Shown: one piece after another, positions 17,980 to 26,802 of the stretch
Layout: every line of letters starts with the position of its first letter
How positions within the stretch are numbered: position 1 is the stretch's first letter
Source: Mycolicibacterium bacteremicum
GTDB taxonomy: Bacteria > Actinomycetota > Actinomycetes > Mycobacteriales > Mycobacteriaceae
DNA length: 64,000 nt
Assembly (NCBI RefSeq): GCF_943913955.1
Contig: NZ_CALUAE010000018.1
Coordinates: 1 to 64,000, forward strand
Reading direction: 5' to 3'
Made by a program: the position numbers and the translations under genes
The notes under the pieces: generated by a model
The model's input: only the letters and a program-made list of their open reading frames with translations
Databases searched by the model: none
What the model was told of the DNA's origin: nothing

Positions 17980-19698
17980 ATGAGTTCGGATGTGGTGGGT
18001 AGTCGGGTCGCGGTACAGACCGCGTTGTCCGACCGCGCCGCGTCGGTGAAGGCCTTGTTGGATGCCGATTTCACGGCCTTCGACACCGCGGAACTGCTGG
18101 CCATCCAGTCCGAACGCGAAGAACGTGCGCGCGCCGATGAGGCCATCGATCACCGGATACTGGCGGCGTTGATGGGCCGGGCCACGGCCCATGAGATCGG
18201 TGGGAAAACGTGGGCGGATGTGCTGTCCACCCGGATGCGGCTGTCCGGTGCCGAGGCGGGCCGCCGGATCAGGGCCGCCAAGGATCTCGGACCACGCCAT
18301 GCCATCGGTGGGGAACCGCTGGCGCCGCTGCTGCCGGCATGTGCGCAGGCTCTGGCCGATGGCACCATCAACGACGGACACATCGCGGTGATCCGCAAGG
18401 CGGTGAAAGAGGCCGCGAAGTATGTCAGCCCGGCCAAATGCGCAGAGCTGGAGCAGATCCTGGTCCCGGTCGCGGTGGTCGGCTCGCCCGAGACCGTCAC
18501 CGAGGCTGCCACCCAGGCGTTGATGCTGCTCAACCAGGACGGCAACGGACCCGACGTCGCCCGGCACAAGCGCGGTCTGCGGATCGGCAAACAGGATGCC
18601 GACGGGCTGACCCACATCAGTGGGTGGATCGACGCCGAGCTGGCCGCCTACCTGGGCACCGCGCTCGACGTGTGGGCCCGGCCCGGGGTCAACAATCCAG
18701 AGGATCCCGACTCGGCGGCCAATCCCGAGCCCAACCCCCTCGACAAAATCGACGTGGACAGCGGCGGCGACGGTTCGCCGACAGCCGACGTCCAGTCGGA
18801 GCGCGATCACGCCGATCCGAATCCGAAACCGCAGGCCGACAGCAACATTGACTCACCGGCCGCATCTTCGCCGCCAGCCGACGCCGGACCCGGTTGTGAT
18901 GTCGACACACTGCCGCAGCCGACCGACTTCGGCCAGCTCGCGGACCGGATGGATGCGGTGGCCGCGGCGCAGGACGCCGCCCCGCGCCCGGTCTTCGACT
19001 TCGAGCCGCCGGCCGATACCGCCGCCGCCCGCGATTCCCGTACCCGATCTCAGCGCAATCATGACGCCCTCAAGGCCATCCTGCGTGACACTCTCATGTC
19101 CAAACGCCTGGGCAGCCATGGTGGATTGCCTGTGACCCTGGTGGTGTCCACCACGCTGCGCGAGTTGGAGGAGGGCGCCGGCGTTGCGGTCACCGGCACC
19201 GGGGTTCTGATGCCGATGCCAGACCTGATCCGGCTGGCCGAACACGCGTACCACTATCTGGTGGTGTACCGAAAACACACTGCCGAACCGCTCTACATGG
19301 GTCGCTCCAAACGGCTGGCCACCAAAGCCCAGCGCCTGCTGCTCTACAACCGCGACCGTGGTTGCACCCGGCCCGGATGTACCCGGTGCGCCAATCAGTG
19401 CCAGGCCCACCACGCCGATCCCAGCTGGAAGAACGGCGGCCGCACCGATGCCAACACCCTGGGGCTGGGCTGCCCGCCGGACAATCAACTCGCCGAACTG
19501 GGCTGGACCACCAAGATCGATCCCGACACCGGACGCGTGCACTGGTATCCACCGCCCCTGATGGACGTCGGTGGCGACACCGTCAATCACCACTTCCATC
19601 CTGAGGAACTGCTGGGTCGCCCGAAGGAGCTGCCGGGACACCTCAGAGAACCCTTCGGCCACCTCGACGAACCGTCCGGCGGCGAAGACCGGCAGTAG
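17980..19698 (+). CDS. 13E12-repeat family protein: DUF222 plus HNH endonuclease domain
   Basis: A 572-residue protein with an N-terminal DUF222 region (about 25-240), an acidic Pro/Asp-rich linker (about 245-330) and a C-terminal HNH domain (about 455-515). The HNH domain contains CTRPGCTRCANQCQAHHADPSWKNGG, then NTLGLGCPPDNQL and RVHWYPPP. These features define the multicopy 13E12 family of mycobacteria, which is associated with prophage-like and repeated DNA. Its biological role is unproven. The ATG at 17980 lies eight bases after TAGCGT (17967-17972), a typical mycobacterial -10 box, so the mRNA may be leaderless. It stands at the left border of the catabolic cluster. Confidence 0.88.
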   Translation: MSSDVVGSRVAVQTALSDRAASVKALLDADFTAFDTAELLAIQSEREERARADEAIDHRILAALMGRATAHEIGGKTWADVLSTRMRLSGAEAGRRIRAAKDLGPRHAIGGEPLAPLLPACAQALADGTINDGHIAVIRKAVKEAAKYVSPAKCAELEQILVPVAVVGSPETVTEAATQALMLLNQDGNGPDVARHKRGLRIGKQDADGLTHISGWIDAELAAYLGTALDVWARPGVNNPEDPDSAANPEPNPLDKIDVDSGGDGSPTADVQSERDHADPNPKPQADSNIDSPAASSPPADAGPGCDVDTLPQPTDFGQLADRMDAVAAAQDAAPRPVFDFEPPADTAAARDSRTRSQRNHDALKAILRDTLMSKRLGSHGGLPVTLVVSTTLRELEEGAGVAVTGTGVLMPMPDLIRLAEHAYHYLVVYRKHTAEPLYMGRSKRLATKAQRLLLYNRDRGCTRPGCTRCANQCQAHHADPSWKNGGRTDANTLGLGCPPDNQLAELGWTTKIDPDTGRVHWYPPPLMDVGGDTVNHHFHPEELLGRPKELPGHLREPFGHLDEPSGGEDRQ

Positions 19699-19730
19699 TC
19701 CGGCATACCCGAACGACCTGGCGCCGCCAT

Positions 19731-19747
19731 ACTGTAATACTTACAGT
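19731..19747. promoter_or_regulatory. Class A operator site 1
   Basis: ACTGTAATACTTACAGT is a perfect palindrome with 7-bp arms and a 3-bp centre, 30 bp upstream of the CoA-transferase start at 19777. It is the best example of the ACTG...TTACAGT motif found at five promoters of this cluster and is the probable binding site of the TetR protein at 44982-45683. Confidence 0.7.
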
Positions 19748-19776
19748 TCGATACTTCGACGAAATGGATTCAGCCG

Positions 19777-20964
19777 ATGGCAGGCGTTCTCGACGGTATC
19801 CGGGTGCTGGACTACGGCCGCTTCATCGCAGCGCCCTGGTGCAGCGCGATCCTGGCCGACATGGGTGCCGACGTGCTGCGCGTCGAGAAACGGGAGGGCG
19901 GCGAGGATCGCTGGGTGCAGGCCGTCACCGACGGTGGCGAGGGCGGCACATTCCTGCAGTGCAACCGCAACAAACGGTCGCTCACCCTGGACTCCACCAC
20001 CCCCGCGGGAGCCGAGATCACCCGCCGCCTGGTGGCCCGCGCCGATATCGTCATCGCCAACATGCCGGCCGCCGGGATGCGGGCGAACGGACTGGATTAC
20101 GACACGCTCAGAGCCGTCAAACCCGATATCATCCTGGCCAGCGCCACGGCCTACGGGGAGGGCGGGCCCTACAGCAACAAGGTCGGTTTCGACGGCGCGG
20201 GACAGGTCATGTCGGGCGCGGTGTACCGGCAGGGTCTGCCGGACCAACCCATCCGAACCGTGGTGCCCTACACCGACTTCGGCACCGCGCTCACGCTCAC
20301 CATCGGCGTCATGATGGCGCTCTATCATCGCGACCGAACCGGGGAGGGCCAGCACGTGGAAGGCGCACTGCTGCCGACCGCCCTCATGCTGTCCAATGCC
20401 TTCCTGATCGAGCGTGAGCTCCTGCAGAAGGACAAGCCGCGGATGGGCAACAGGGGCGCGTCGGTCGCCCCGTGCGATCTCTACCGCACCGCCGACGATC
20501 AGTGGGTGCTGCTGCAGGTGGCCGGCCGGCCCATGTTCGCCCGGTGGTGCCGACTCGTGGACCGTGCGGATCTGATCGATGACCCGCGGTTCGCCGACGA
20601 CGACATGCGTTGGGAGAACGGCGATATTCTCAACGACATCATGGCCGACTGGTGCGCCGACAAGACCAAGGCCGAGGTGCTCGACCTGCTGGACAAGGCG
20701 AAGATGCCCGCCGCTCCGTTGCATTCGACGCAGGATGTCCTCGACGATCCGCACATCGCCGCGATGGGCTACCTGCAGCGGATCCCGTTCCCGGGCGCCG
20801 CCCGCGACGTCCCGATCATCGAGACACCGTTCCGGATGTCGGCCACTCCGGGCAGCATCCGGCACCGCGCCCCGCTGCTCGGCGAACACACCGACGAGGT
20901 CCTGCGCGAGATCGGTTACGGCGCCGACCAGATCGCGGGACTACGCGCGGACGCCGTCGTCTGA
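19777..20964 (+). CDS. CaiB/BaiF family CoA-transferase (type III)
   Basis: A 395-residue type III CoA-transferase with the N-terminal GIRVLDYGRFIAAPWCSAILADMGADVLRVEK signature and the catalytic Asp in VVPYTDFGTAL. Such enzymes move CoA between carboxylic acids, here probably activating the substrate acid or an intermediate of the cluster. It is the first gene of the catabolic region, preceded by class A operator site 1. Its last 24 bases overlap the convergent acyl-CoA synthetase gene. Confidence 0.92.
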   Translation: MAGVLDGIRVLDYGRFIAAPWCSAILADMGADVLRVEKREGGEDRWVQAVTDGGEGGTFLQCNRNKRSLTLDSTTPAGAEITRRLVARADIVIANMPAAGMRANGLDYDTLRAVKPDIILASATAYGEGGPYSNKVGFDGAGQVMSGAVYRQGLPDQPIRTVVPYTDFGTALTLTIGVMMALYHRDRTGEGQHVEGALLPTALMLSNAFLIERELLQKDKPRMGNRGASVAPCDLYRTADDQWVLLQVAGRPMFARWCRLVDRADLIDDPRFADDDMRWENGDILNDIMADWCADKTKAEVLDLLDKAKMPAAPLHSTQDVLDDPHIAAMGYLQRIPFPGAARDVPIIETPFRMSATPGSIRHRAPLLGEHTDEVLREIGYGADQIAGLRADAVV

Positions 20965-22362
20965 GAGCAGTGCACGCACCACGTTCTTGTCCACCTTGCC
21001 CGTTGCACCGACTGGCAACTCGTCCACGATCGACCACACCGACGGCACCTTGAATGCGCTGAGCACATCCCGTGCCCCGGCCCGCAGCTCATCGATCGTC
21101 AGCTCCGTCACCACCGCGGCACCCACCCGGCCGTCCACATTCACCACCACCGCGGTGTGTACGCCGTCGACGGTGCGCAGGGCCCGCTCGACCTCGCCCG
21201 GGTACACCGACGCCCCGCTGACCTTGAACATGTCGTCGCACCGGCCGCGATAGAACAGGAATCCATCATCGTCGAGATATCCGAGATCACCGGTGCGATA
21301 GAAGCCGTCGGCGGTGAAGACCTGCTCCCGCGAGCGGCGGCAGATTCCCCGTAGCGTGTGCGGACCCCGGATCAAGATCTCACCGACCGGGCCGGCCCCG
21401 TCGATCCGGACCTCCATCCCGTCGAAGGGCTTCCCGCAGCTGCCGCGAGCAGACTCCGGCATATCGGTATCGGCGGGGTAACCGCTGTACGGCCCGAAGG
21501 ACTCGGTCATCCCGAACAGGGCGGCCCGCGCGCCGGGCGCAGCCCGCTCCGCAACGGGCAGCACGGCATCCAGACTGCCGGCGGCCAGATCGGTCAGCGG
21601 TTCGGTCAGATGCCGGGCCAGCGCGGCCGCCTGATCGGGCCAACCGCGAAACAGCGTGACCCGCTCCCGCCGCAACAGTTCCAACGTCGAGTGTGGCTGC
21701 GGGATGGGCTCGGTCACCAGTGTCGCACCCGCCAGCAGCGCTGTCAGGATGCCCGCACCGAAGCCGCCCACCCAGAAGAACGGCATCGGCAGGTACAACC
21801 GGGTGTCCTCGGTGACGCATCGCGCCGCCAGCCCCGACCGCACGGCGCCGAGCGCGCTGCCGTGCGAATGGATGACCCCCTTGGGGACACCGCTGCTGCC
21901 CGAGGTGAACATGATGACCAGCGGATCGGCGGGGCGCACCGGCGGCGGCGCTCGGCGGCCACGCAGCGCCAGGATCTGCGTGGGCGTCCACACCCGACGC
22001 AACGACGGAACCCGGCCCGCGACATAGCGGCGGCCACGAAACTCCGGCACCGCGATCAGGTGTTGCACCGACGCCGTGCACAGCTGCGCGTTCAACTCCG
22101 CAGCGGTCAGCAGAGTGCTCAGCGGCACCAGCACGGCGCCGATCCTGGTGATGGCCAATGCGATCCGGACCCACTCGGTCCCGTTGGGCATGATCAACCC
22201 GACCCGGGTACCTTTGCCGATCCCGGCGTCGAGCAGTCCCGCCGCCATCACCGCCGTGCCGGCGTCGAGTTCGTCGTATCCGACGCGGGTGTCCGGGTCG
22301 ATCACCATCGGCTTGCCGACGCCGGTACGAGCGCGCAGCAGGGCGTCGATGGTGTCAGGCAT
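20941..22362 (-). CDS. Short acyl-CoA synthetase (FadD-like), third of three in tandem
   Basis: A 473-residue ANL-superfamily adenylate-forming enzyme. The P-loop-like motif is IMFTSGSSGVPKGVIHSHG, the A5 region is FGMTESFGP, the A7 motif is YRTGDLGYLDDDGFLFYRGR and the A10 region is PVGATGKVDKNVVRALL with the adenylating Lys. All catalytic motifs are present, so it should ligate CoA to a carboxylic acid. It starts eight bases inside the upstream paralogue and is the last gene of the six-gene minus-strand operon 27594-20941. About 60-70 residues shorter than typical FadD proteins. Confidence 0.88.
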   Translation of the reverse strand: MPDTIDALLRARTGVGKPMVIDPDTRVGYDELDAGTAVMAAGLLDAGIGKGTRVGLIMPNGTEWVRIALAITRIGAVLVPLSTLLTAAELNAQLCTASVQHLIAVPEFRGRRYVAGRVPSLRRVWTPTQILALRGRRAPPPVRPADPLVIMFTSGSSGVPKGVIHSHGSALGAVRSGLAARCVTEDTRLYLPMPFFWVGGFGAGILTALLAGATLVTEPIPQPHSTLELLRRERVTLFRGWPDQAAALARHLTEPLTDLAAGSLDAVLPVAERAAPGARAALFGMTESFGPYSGYPADTDMPESARGSCGKPFDGMEVRIDGAGPVGEILIRGPHTLRGICRRSREQVFTADGFYRTGDLGYLDDDGFLFYRGRCDDMFKVSGASVYPGEVERALRTVDGVHTAVVVNVDGRVGAAVVTELTIDELRAGARDVLSAFKVPSVWSIVDELPVGATGKVDKNVVRALLSDDGVRA

Positions 22363-23788
22363 CGAACAGCCCGGCCAGCGCGGACATGTCGACCTTGCCG
22401 CTCGACAACGTCGGCAGATCGTCGGGTGTGCACACGGTCACTGCCCGCGGGATCTTGTACGACGACAGCCGGGTGCGTAGCGCGCCGTGCAGGGCGGCGA
22501 CATCCACCGCCTGGTCGCTGACGATGACCGCCGCCACGATCTGACCGCGTTCGCTGTCCGGCAGGCCCAGCACATGCGCGGTGAATCCCGCTGCCGCCAA
22601 TGCCTTCTCGACCTCATCCGGCGTGACATTGGCACCCGCCGTCTTGATCATCGCCCCGGCCCGGCCGAGGAAGTAGAAGTAGCCGTCGTCGTCGACACGC
22701 ACCAGATCACCGGTGTGAAACCAGCCGTCGGCGTCGAAGCACTCCTCGCGACTGCGCCCGTGGTAGTGCTGCATGACATGCGGCCCGCGGATGCACAGTT
22801 CACCGGAGTCGAGCACCCGGGTCTCGAATCCCGGTGCGGGGCGGCCATAACTGCCGCGGCGGTGTTCGGGCAGGTCGCCATCGTCGGCATCGATCAGCAC
22901 GATGCTGCCGGCCTCGGTCATGCCCAGCATGTTGTGCCGCAACTGCGGATCCGCCGGCCGTGTGTCGGCCGCCAGCACCGGATACAGGTTGCCACGGCGG
23001 GCAGTGAAACGACGGCGCGGATAGCTGGGGTGGCGGGTCAGGTGCGCGATACTCGCGGCAAAGCCGTTGGTGATCGTCGGTCGGACGGACTCCAGCAGGT
23101 CCAGGGTGCGCCCGGCATCGGTCTCGTTCGAGCACACCAATGTGGACCCGGCGACCAGCGTCGCGAGCAGTCCGAAGGCGAAGCCGCCGATCCAGAAGAA
23201 CGGTGAGTTGCAGAACAGGATGTCGGTGTCGGTGAGCCCACGAATGTGGTTCAGGTTGCGCTGATGCCCGAGCAGTCCCTGATGCGTGTGCACGGCGCCC
23301 TTGGGAGGTCCGGTCGATCCCGAGGTGTAGATGATCGCGAGCGGGTCGCAGCCGTCGACATCGGCCTGCAGATCGCCGATATCCGGTTCCGATGCCTGCG
23401 GTGGGTCGAACAGCACGTGCCGCAGGCACGGCGTATCGATGCCGGCGAGGCGTTGCACGTAATCGTGCTGTCGAAAAGACCGCGCGGCCAACAGGACTGC
23501 GGTGTCACTGTCGACCAGCTGAGTGTGCAGTTCTGCGGCGGTGAGAAACGTTGAATACGGCACCACGACGGCGCCGATGCGGGCCGCCGCCAGCATCGCG
23601 ACCACGAAGTCCGCGCCATTGGGGTACAGCAGCCCGACATGGCTACCCTTGCCGACGCCCAGCGCCGCCAGCCCGCGGGCGATCTGCGCCGAACGCCTGT
23701 CGGCCTCGGCATAGGTCAGTCGGTCGTCATCGCAGATCAGCAGCGGGTGCTCGGCCCGCGCTGCCAGCAGGTCCGTCAGCTCAGGCAC
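22355..23788 (-). CDS. Short acyl-CoA synthetase (FadD-like), second of three in tandem
   Basis: A 477-residue ANL enzyme and close paralogue of its downstream neighbour. It has IIYTSGSTGPPKGAVHTHQG, LGMTEAGSIV, FHTGDLVRVDDDGYFYFLGR and a C-terminal PTLSSGKVDMSALAG with the conserved Lys. The GTG at 23788 is chosen because it gives the family N-terminus VPELTDLLAARAEHP and an eight-base overlap with the upstream gene, the same junction geometry as the next pair. The longer frame to 23926 has no family sequence. Confidence 0.87.
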   Translation of the reverse strand: MPELTDLLAARAEHPLLICDDDRLTYAEADRRSAQIARGLAALGVGKGSHVGLLYPNGADFVVAMLAAARIGAVVVPYSTFLTAAELHTQLVDSDTAVLLAARSFRQHDYVQRLAGIDTPCLRHVLFDPPQASEPDIGDLQADVDGCDPLAIIYTSGSTGPPKGAVHTHQGLLGHQRNLNHIRGLTDTDILFCNSPFFWIGGFAFGLLATLVAGSTLVCSNETDAGRTLDLLESVRPTITNGFAASIAHLTRHPSYPRRRFTARRGNLYPVLAADTRPADPQLRHNMLGMTEAGSIVLIDADDGDLPEHRRGSYGRPAPGFETRVLDSGELCIRGPHVMQHYHGRSREECFDADGWFHTGDLVRVDDDGYFYFLGRAGAMIKTAGANVTPDEVEKALAAAGFTAHVLGLPDSERGQIVAAVIVSDQAVDVAALHGALRTRLSSYKIPRAVTVCTPDDLPTLSSGKVDMSALAGLFDA

Positions 23789-25217
23789 GGCTGTGAAAAT
23801 GTGTGCGCACCGCACCGAGGTCGGCCTTGCCCGACGGGGTGCGGGGGATCTCGTCCACCACGGCGATCTCGGTGGGGATCTCGTAGCGTGCCAATCGACC
23901 GGCCAGGAACTCGGCGAGTTCGGCATCGGTGACCGGGCACCGTAATTCGACCATCGCCACCGGCGTCTCGCCCAGACGTGCGTCGGTGCGACCGATCACG
24001 GCGGCGCCACGCACGGCAGGGTGACTCTCCAGGGCGGTGCGGACGTCATCGGGCAGCACCTTGAACCCACCGCGGATGATCGCCTGGTCGGCCCGGCCCA
24101 GGATCCAGAGGAAGCCATCGGCATCGATGCGGGCCAGGTCGGTGGTGCGGATCCAGTCCGCATCCGCGCCCAGCTGCGCCGGTTTGACCTCCAGCAGGCC
24201 GGGGGTGTCCGGTCCAAGCTCACCGCCGCCCTCGTCGACCACCCGCAACCGGGCGCCCGGGTTCGCCCGGCCCACGCTGCCGCGCTTGCTCGTCCAGAAC
24301 CGTTCGTGGTCGGTCAACGTCCAGGACGCCACCCCGCCGCCGAACTCGGTGGCGGCGTAGGACGTCAGCACCGGGATGCCGAATTTCTCGGTGAACGCAT
24401 CGGCGTCCTCGGCCGCCAACGGCGCGGTGCCCGAGGTGACGGCCCGTACGCCCGCCAGATCCTCGCGGGTCAACTCGGAGTGCAGCACCATCCGCAGGGC
24501 GGTGGGCACCAGCGAGACCGCCCGCGGCCGGTGTTCGCGCACGGCATCGGCCCAGCGCCGCAGCTCGAATTTCGGCAGCAGTACGAACGGGCGGGCCTCG
24601 CTGACACACAACAGGATTCGGAAGACCCCGCCGACATGCACCAGCGGGGAGTTGACGATGGCCACCCCGCGACGCACCTCGGTGGGATCCTGCCAAGGCT
24701 CGCGGCCCAGGACACTGCGCGCCAGCATGTCGTAGGTGAGGTCGACCCGCTTCGGCGGTCCGGTGGTCCCGCTGGTCAGCATCCACACCGCGACACCGGG
24801 ACGGCCGGCGTCCTCGGCCGGCGCACCGGTCACCGACACGTCGTGCTCCAGAGCGGAGATGATGATCTGCCGGGTGCCCTCGGCCGGCGTCACCAGACGG
24901 GTGTGATCCTCGGCCGTTCCGATGATCACCGGCAATGCGAGCGCGCTGATATCGGCGCGGGTCCGCTCATCTCCGCGCCCCGGATTGATCACCACGACGG
25001 TGCCGCCGGCCTCCAGGACGCCGAGCAGCGCGGCGACGTGCGCGGGCTGATTACGCAGCATGATCCCGACGCGGTGGGTACCGGCGAGCGTGCCGATCCG
25101 TCGCGCCAGGGTGCCGAGCTCACCCCACGTCGACCAGACGCCCTCGTAGTGCAGCGCCGGTGCCGACGGGTCCAGATCGAGGACGGTGCCGATCCGGCGC
25201 GACAGCGGATGGCGCAT
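23781..25217 (-). CDS. Short acyl-CoA synthetase (FadD-like), first of three in tandem
   Basis: A 478-residue ANL enzyme with WMLTSGTTGPPKRVDLTYD, TSYAATEFGGG, the A7-like segment IRTTDLARIDADGFLWILGRAD and PRTPSGKADLGAV. The motif normally ending KG is KR here, and A7 reads TTDLAR instead of the usual TGDLGR, so it is the most divergent of the three. It starts at the ATG at 25217 in a TGATG junction with the upstream crotonase. Co-transcription with two crotonases and two other synthetases suggests activation of several related acids. Confidence 0.85.
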   Translation of the reverse strand: MRHPLSRRIGTVLDLDPSAPALHYEGVWSTWGELGTLARRIGTLAGTHRVGIMLRNQPAHVAALLGVLEAGGTVVVINPGRGDERTRADISALALPVIIGTAEDHTRLVTPAEGTRQIIISALEHDVSVTGAPAEDAGRPGVAVWMLTSGTTGPPKRVDLTYDMLARSVLGREPWQDPTEVRRGVAIVNSPLVHVGGVFRILLCVSEARPFVLLPKFELRRWADAVREHRPRAVSLVPTALRMVLHSELTREDLAGVRAVTSGTAPLAAEDADAFTEKFGIPVLTSYAATEFGGGVASWTLTDHERFWTSKRGSVGRANPGARLRVVDEGGGELGPDTPGLLEVKPAQLGADADWIRTTDLARIDADGFLWILGRADQAIIRGGFKVLPDDVRTALESHPAVRGAAVIGRTDARLGETPVAMVELRCPVTDAELAEFLAGRLARYEIPTEIAVVDEIPRTPSGKADLGAVRTHFHSRA

Positions 25218-25990
25218 CAGCGGATCCGCGGGACGGTCTTGGCCGGTGGCCGGGCGGCGAGTTCGTCCTTGGCGATCGGATTGCCGAGTCTGGTGTAGAT
25301 CAGCCCCTGATCCATCGCGGCACGGTACGGCTTGTCCAGGGACTCCCAGATCGCCTTGACGGTGCCCTGGGTGGCGGTGGGAGGTTTGGCCGCGATCGTC
25401 GCGGCGATCTCGGCCGCCCGGTCCCACAACACATCGCGCGCCACCACCTCGGTGACCAGACCGATCCGCAGGGCCGTCTCGGCGCTCACCCGTTCGTCGT
25501 TGCCCAGCAGCGCCATCCGCAGGGTGTCGCCGAGGCCGATCCGGCGCATCAACCCGATGGGCTCCAGCGCCGACACCAGGCCGGCGCTGACGTGTGAATC
25601 GAAGAAGGTGGCGTCCTGCGAGCAGATCACCACATCGGATTCGTTGACGAAGTACAGCGCGCCGGCGGTGCACATCCCCTGCACCGCGCACACCACCGGC
25701 TTCCACATCTTCTGCCATTTCGGGCTGAGCAGTTCGCCCGGATCCTCGTGGTTCCACACGATATCGGGTTGCCCGTAGCGGGATTTCACGTCCAGGCCGG
25801 CGCTGAAGGCCCGGTCGCCGGCCGCGCGCAGGACCACCGCGTTGATGTCCTCGTCCGCCTTGATGGCCTGCCAGGCATCGCGCATCTCATGGCACATGGC
25901 GCGGTTGAAGGAGTTCAGTGCGTCGGGACGGTTGAGCGTGATCGTCGCGACCCGGACGGTGTGATCGACGTCGAGCAGGATGGTGTCCAT
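25217..25990 (-). CDS. Crotonase (enoyl-CoA hydratase/isomerase) paralogue with non-standard active site
   Basis: A 257-residue crotonase with N-terminal VATITLNRPDALNSF, the oxyanion segment FSAGLDVKS and VCAVQGMCTAGALYFV. Aligned by eye with rat enoyl-CoA hydratase, the two catalytic Glu positions are Tyr (AGALYF) and His (FFDSHVSAGL). A plain hydratase reaction is therefore unlikely. It resembles the neighbouring crotonase at 25993-26793 around FFDxHVSxGLV. The two genes are two bases apart, and the synthetase follows with a one-base overlap. Confidence 0.85.
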   Translation of the reverse strand: MDTILLDVDHTVRVATITLNRPDALNSFNRAMCHEMRDAWQAIKADEDINAVVLRAAGDRAFSAGLDVKSRYGQPDIVWNHEDPGELLSPKWQKMWKPVVCAVQGMCTAGALYFVNESDVVICSQDATFFDSHVSAGLVSALEPIGLMRRIGLGDTLRMALLGNDERVSAETALRIGLVTEVVARDVLWDRAAEIAATIAAKPPTATQGTVKAIWESLDKPYRAAMDQGLIYTRLGNPIAKDELAARPPAKTVPRIR

Positions 25991-25992
25991 GC

Positions 25993-26793
25993 CTACCGCG
26001 CCTGCCAGTTCGGAGTGCGCTTCTCGACGAAGGCGCGCGGACCTTCCAGGGCGTCCTCGGTGCGGGTGACCCGTTCCCGGAACGTCTCGGCGAGGATCTC
26101 GCCCTCGTGCAGGGGCAGGTCCAGAGTCTTGTGGATGGCCAGCCGCGTCCCGCGCACCGCCAGCGGAGCATTGCGGTTCACGGTGTCGGCGATCTCACGG
26201 GCTCGCTCCAGCAGGCGGGAGTGTTCGACGATCTCGGTGATCAGTCCCAGCTCATAGGCGCGTTCGACGGTCATCCGTTCGTGCTTGCCCATCAACGCCA
26301 TGCGAAGCGCCACCGACCGCGGTAGTGCCTTGGCCAACCGCACCATCTCGCGGGCGGCGACCAGTCCGATGCTGACATGCGGGTCGAAGAAGGTGGCCTG
26401 GTCGGAGGCGATCACGATATCGCCGGTGGTGACCCAGTCCAGGCCTGCACCGCAACAGATTCCGTTGATGGCGACGATCACGGGCTTGGTCATGGTGCGA
26501 AATGGGGGAGTGCCCTCCTGGGGGGCTTCCCACTGTTCGTAGGTGGACAGGTAGGGCCGTTCGTTGACGACCTTCCCGTCACCCGGGATCTCGCTCACGT
26601 CGGCGCCGGTGCAGAACGCGCGCCCGGTGGCGGTGACGATCATCAGCCAGACGTCGTCATCGTCTTCGACCCGCCGGTAGGCGTCGCGTAACTCGGTGAT
26701 CATGTGTGGCGACAGCGCGTTGAGGGCATCGGGGCGATCGAGCGTGATCGTCGCGGTGCGGCCGTGAACCTCGTACCGGATGGTGTCGTACAT
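25993..26793 (-). CDS. Crotonase (enoyl-CoA hydratase/isomerase) paralogue, Asp/His active site
   Basis: A 266-residue crotonase with TATITLDRPDALNAL, the oxyanion loop FCTGADVSEIPG and GICCGAGLDWVTTGDIVIA. The first catalytic Glu position is Asp (GAGLDWV) and the second is His in FFDPHVSIGLV. It ends with the family C-terminus GPRAFVEKRTPNWQAR. It could be a hydratase of altered geometry, an isomerase or a hydrolase; the substrate is unknown. It lies nine bases downstream of the operon's first crotonase. Confidence 0.86.
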   Translation of the reverse strand: MYDTIRYEVHGRTATITLDRPDALNALSPHMITELRDAYRRVEDDDDVWLMIVTATGRAFCTGADVSEIPGDGKVVNERPYLSTYEQWEAPQEGTPPFRTMTKPVIVAINGICCGAGLDWVTTGDIVIASDQATFFDPHVSIGLVAAREMVRLAKALPRSVALRMALMGKHERMTVERAYELGLITEIVEHSRLLERAREIADTVNRNAPLAVRGTRLAIHKTLDLPLHEGEILAETFRERVTRTEDALEGPRAFVEKRTPNWQAR

Positions 26794-26802
26794 GACTACC
26801 TT

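Noticed and set aside
16663..18810. A 715-codon minus-strand frame across the TetR, hydrolase and 13E12 genes
   Set aside because: It spans three convincing plus-strand genes, including their overlapping junctions, and has an Arg/His-rich shadow composition.
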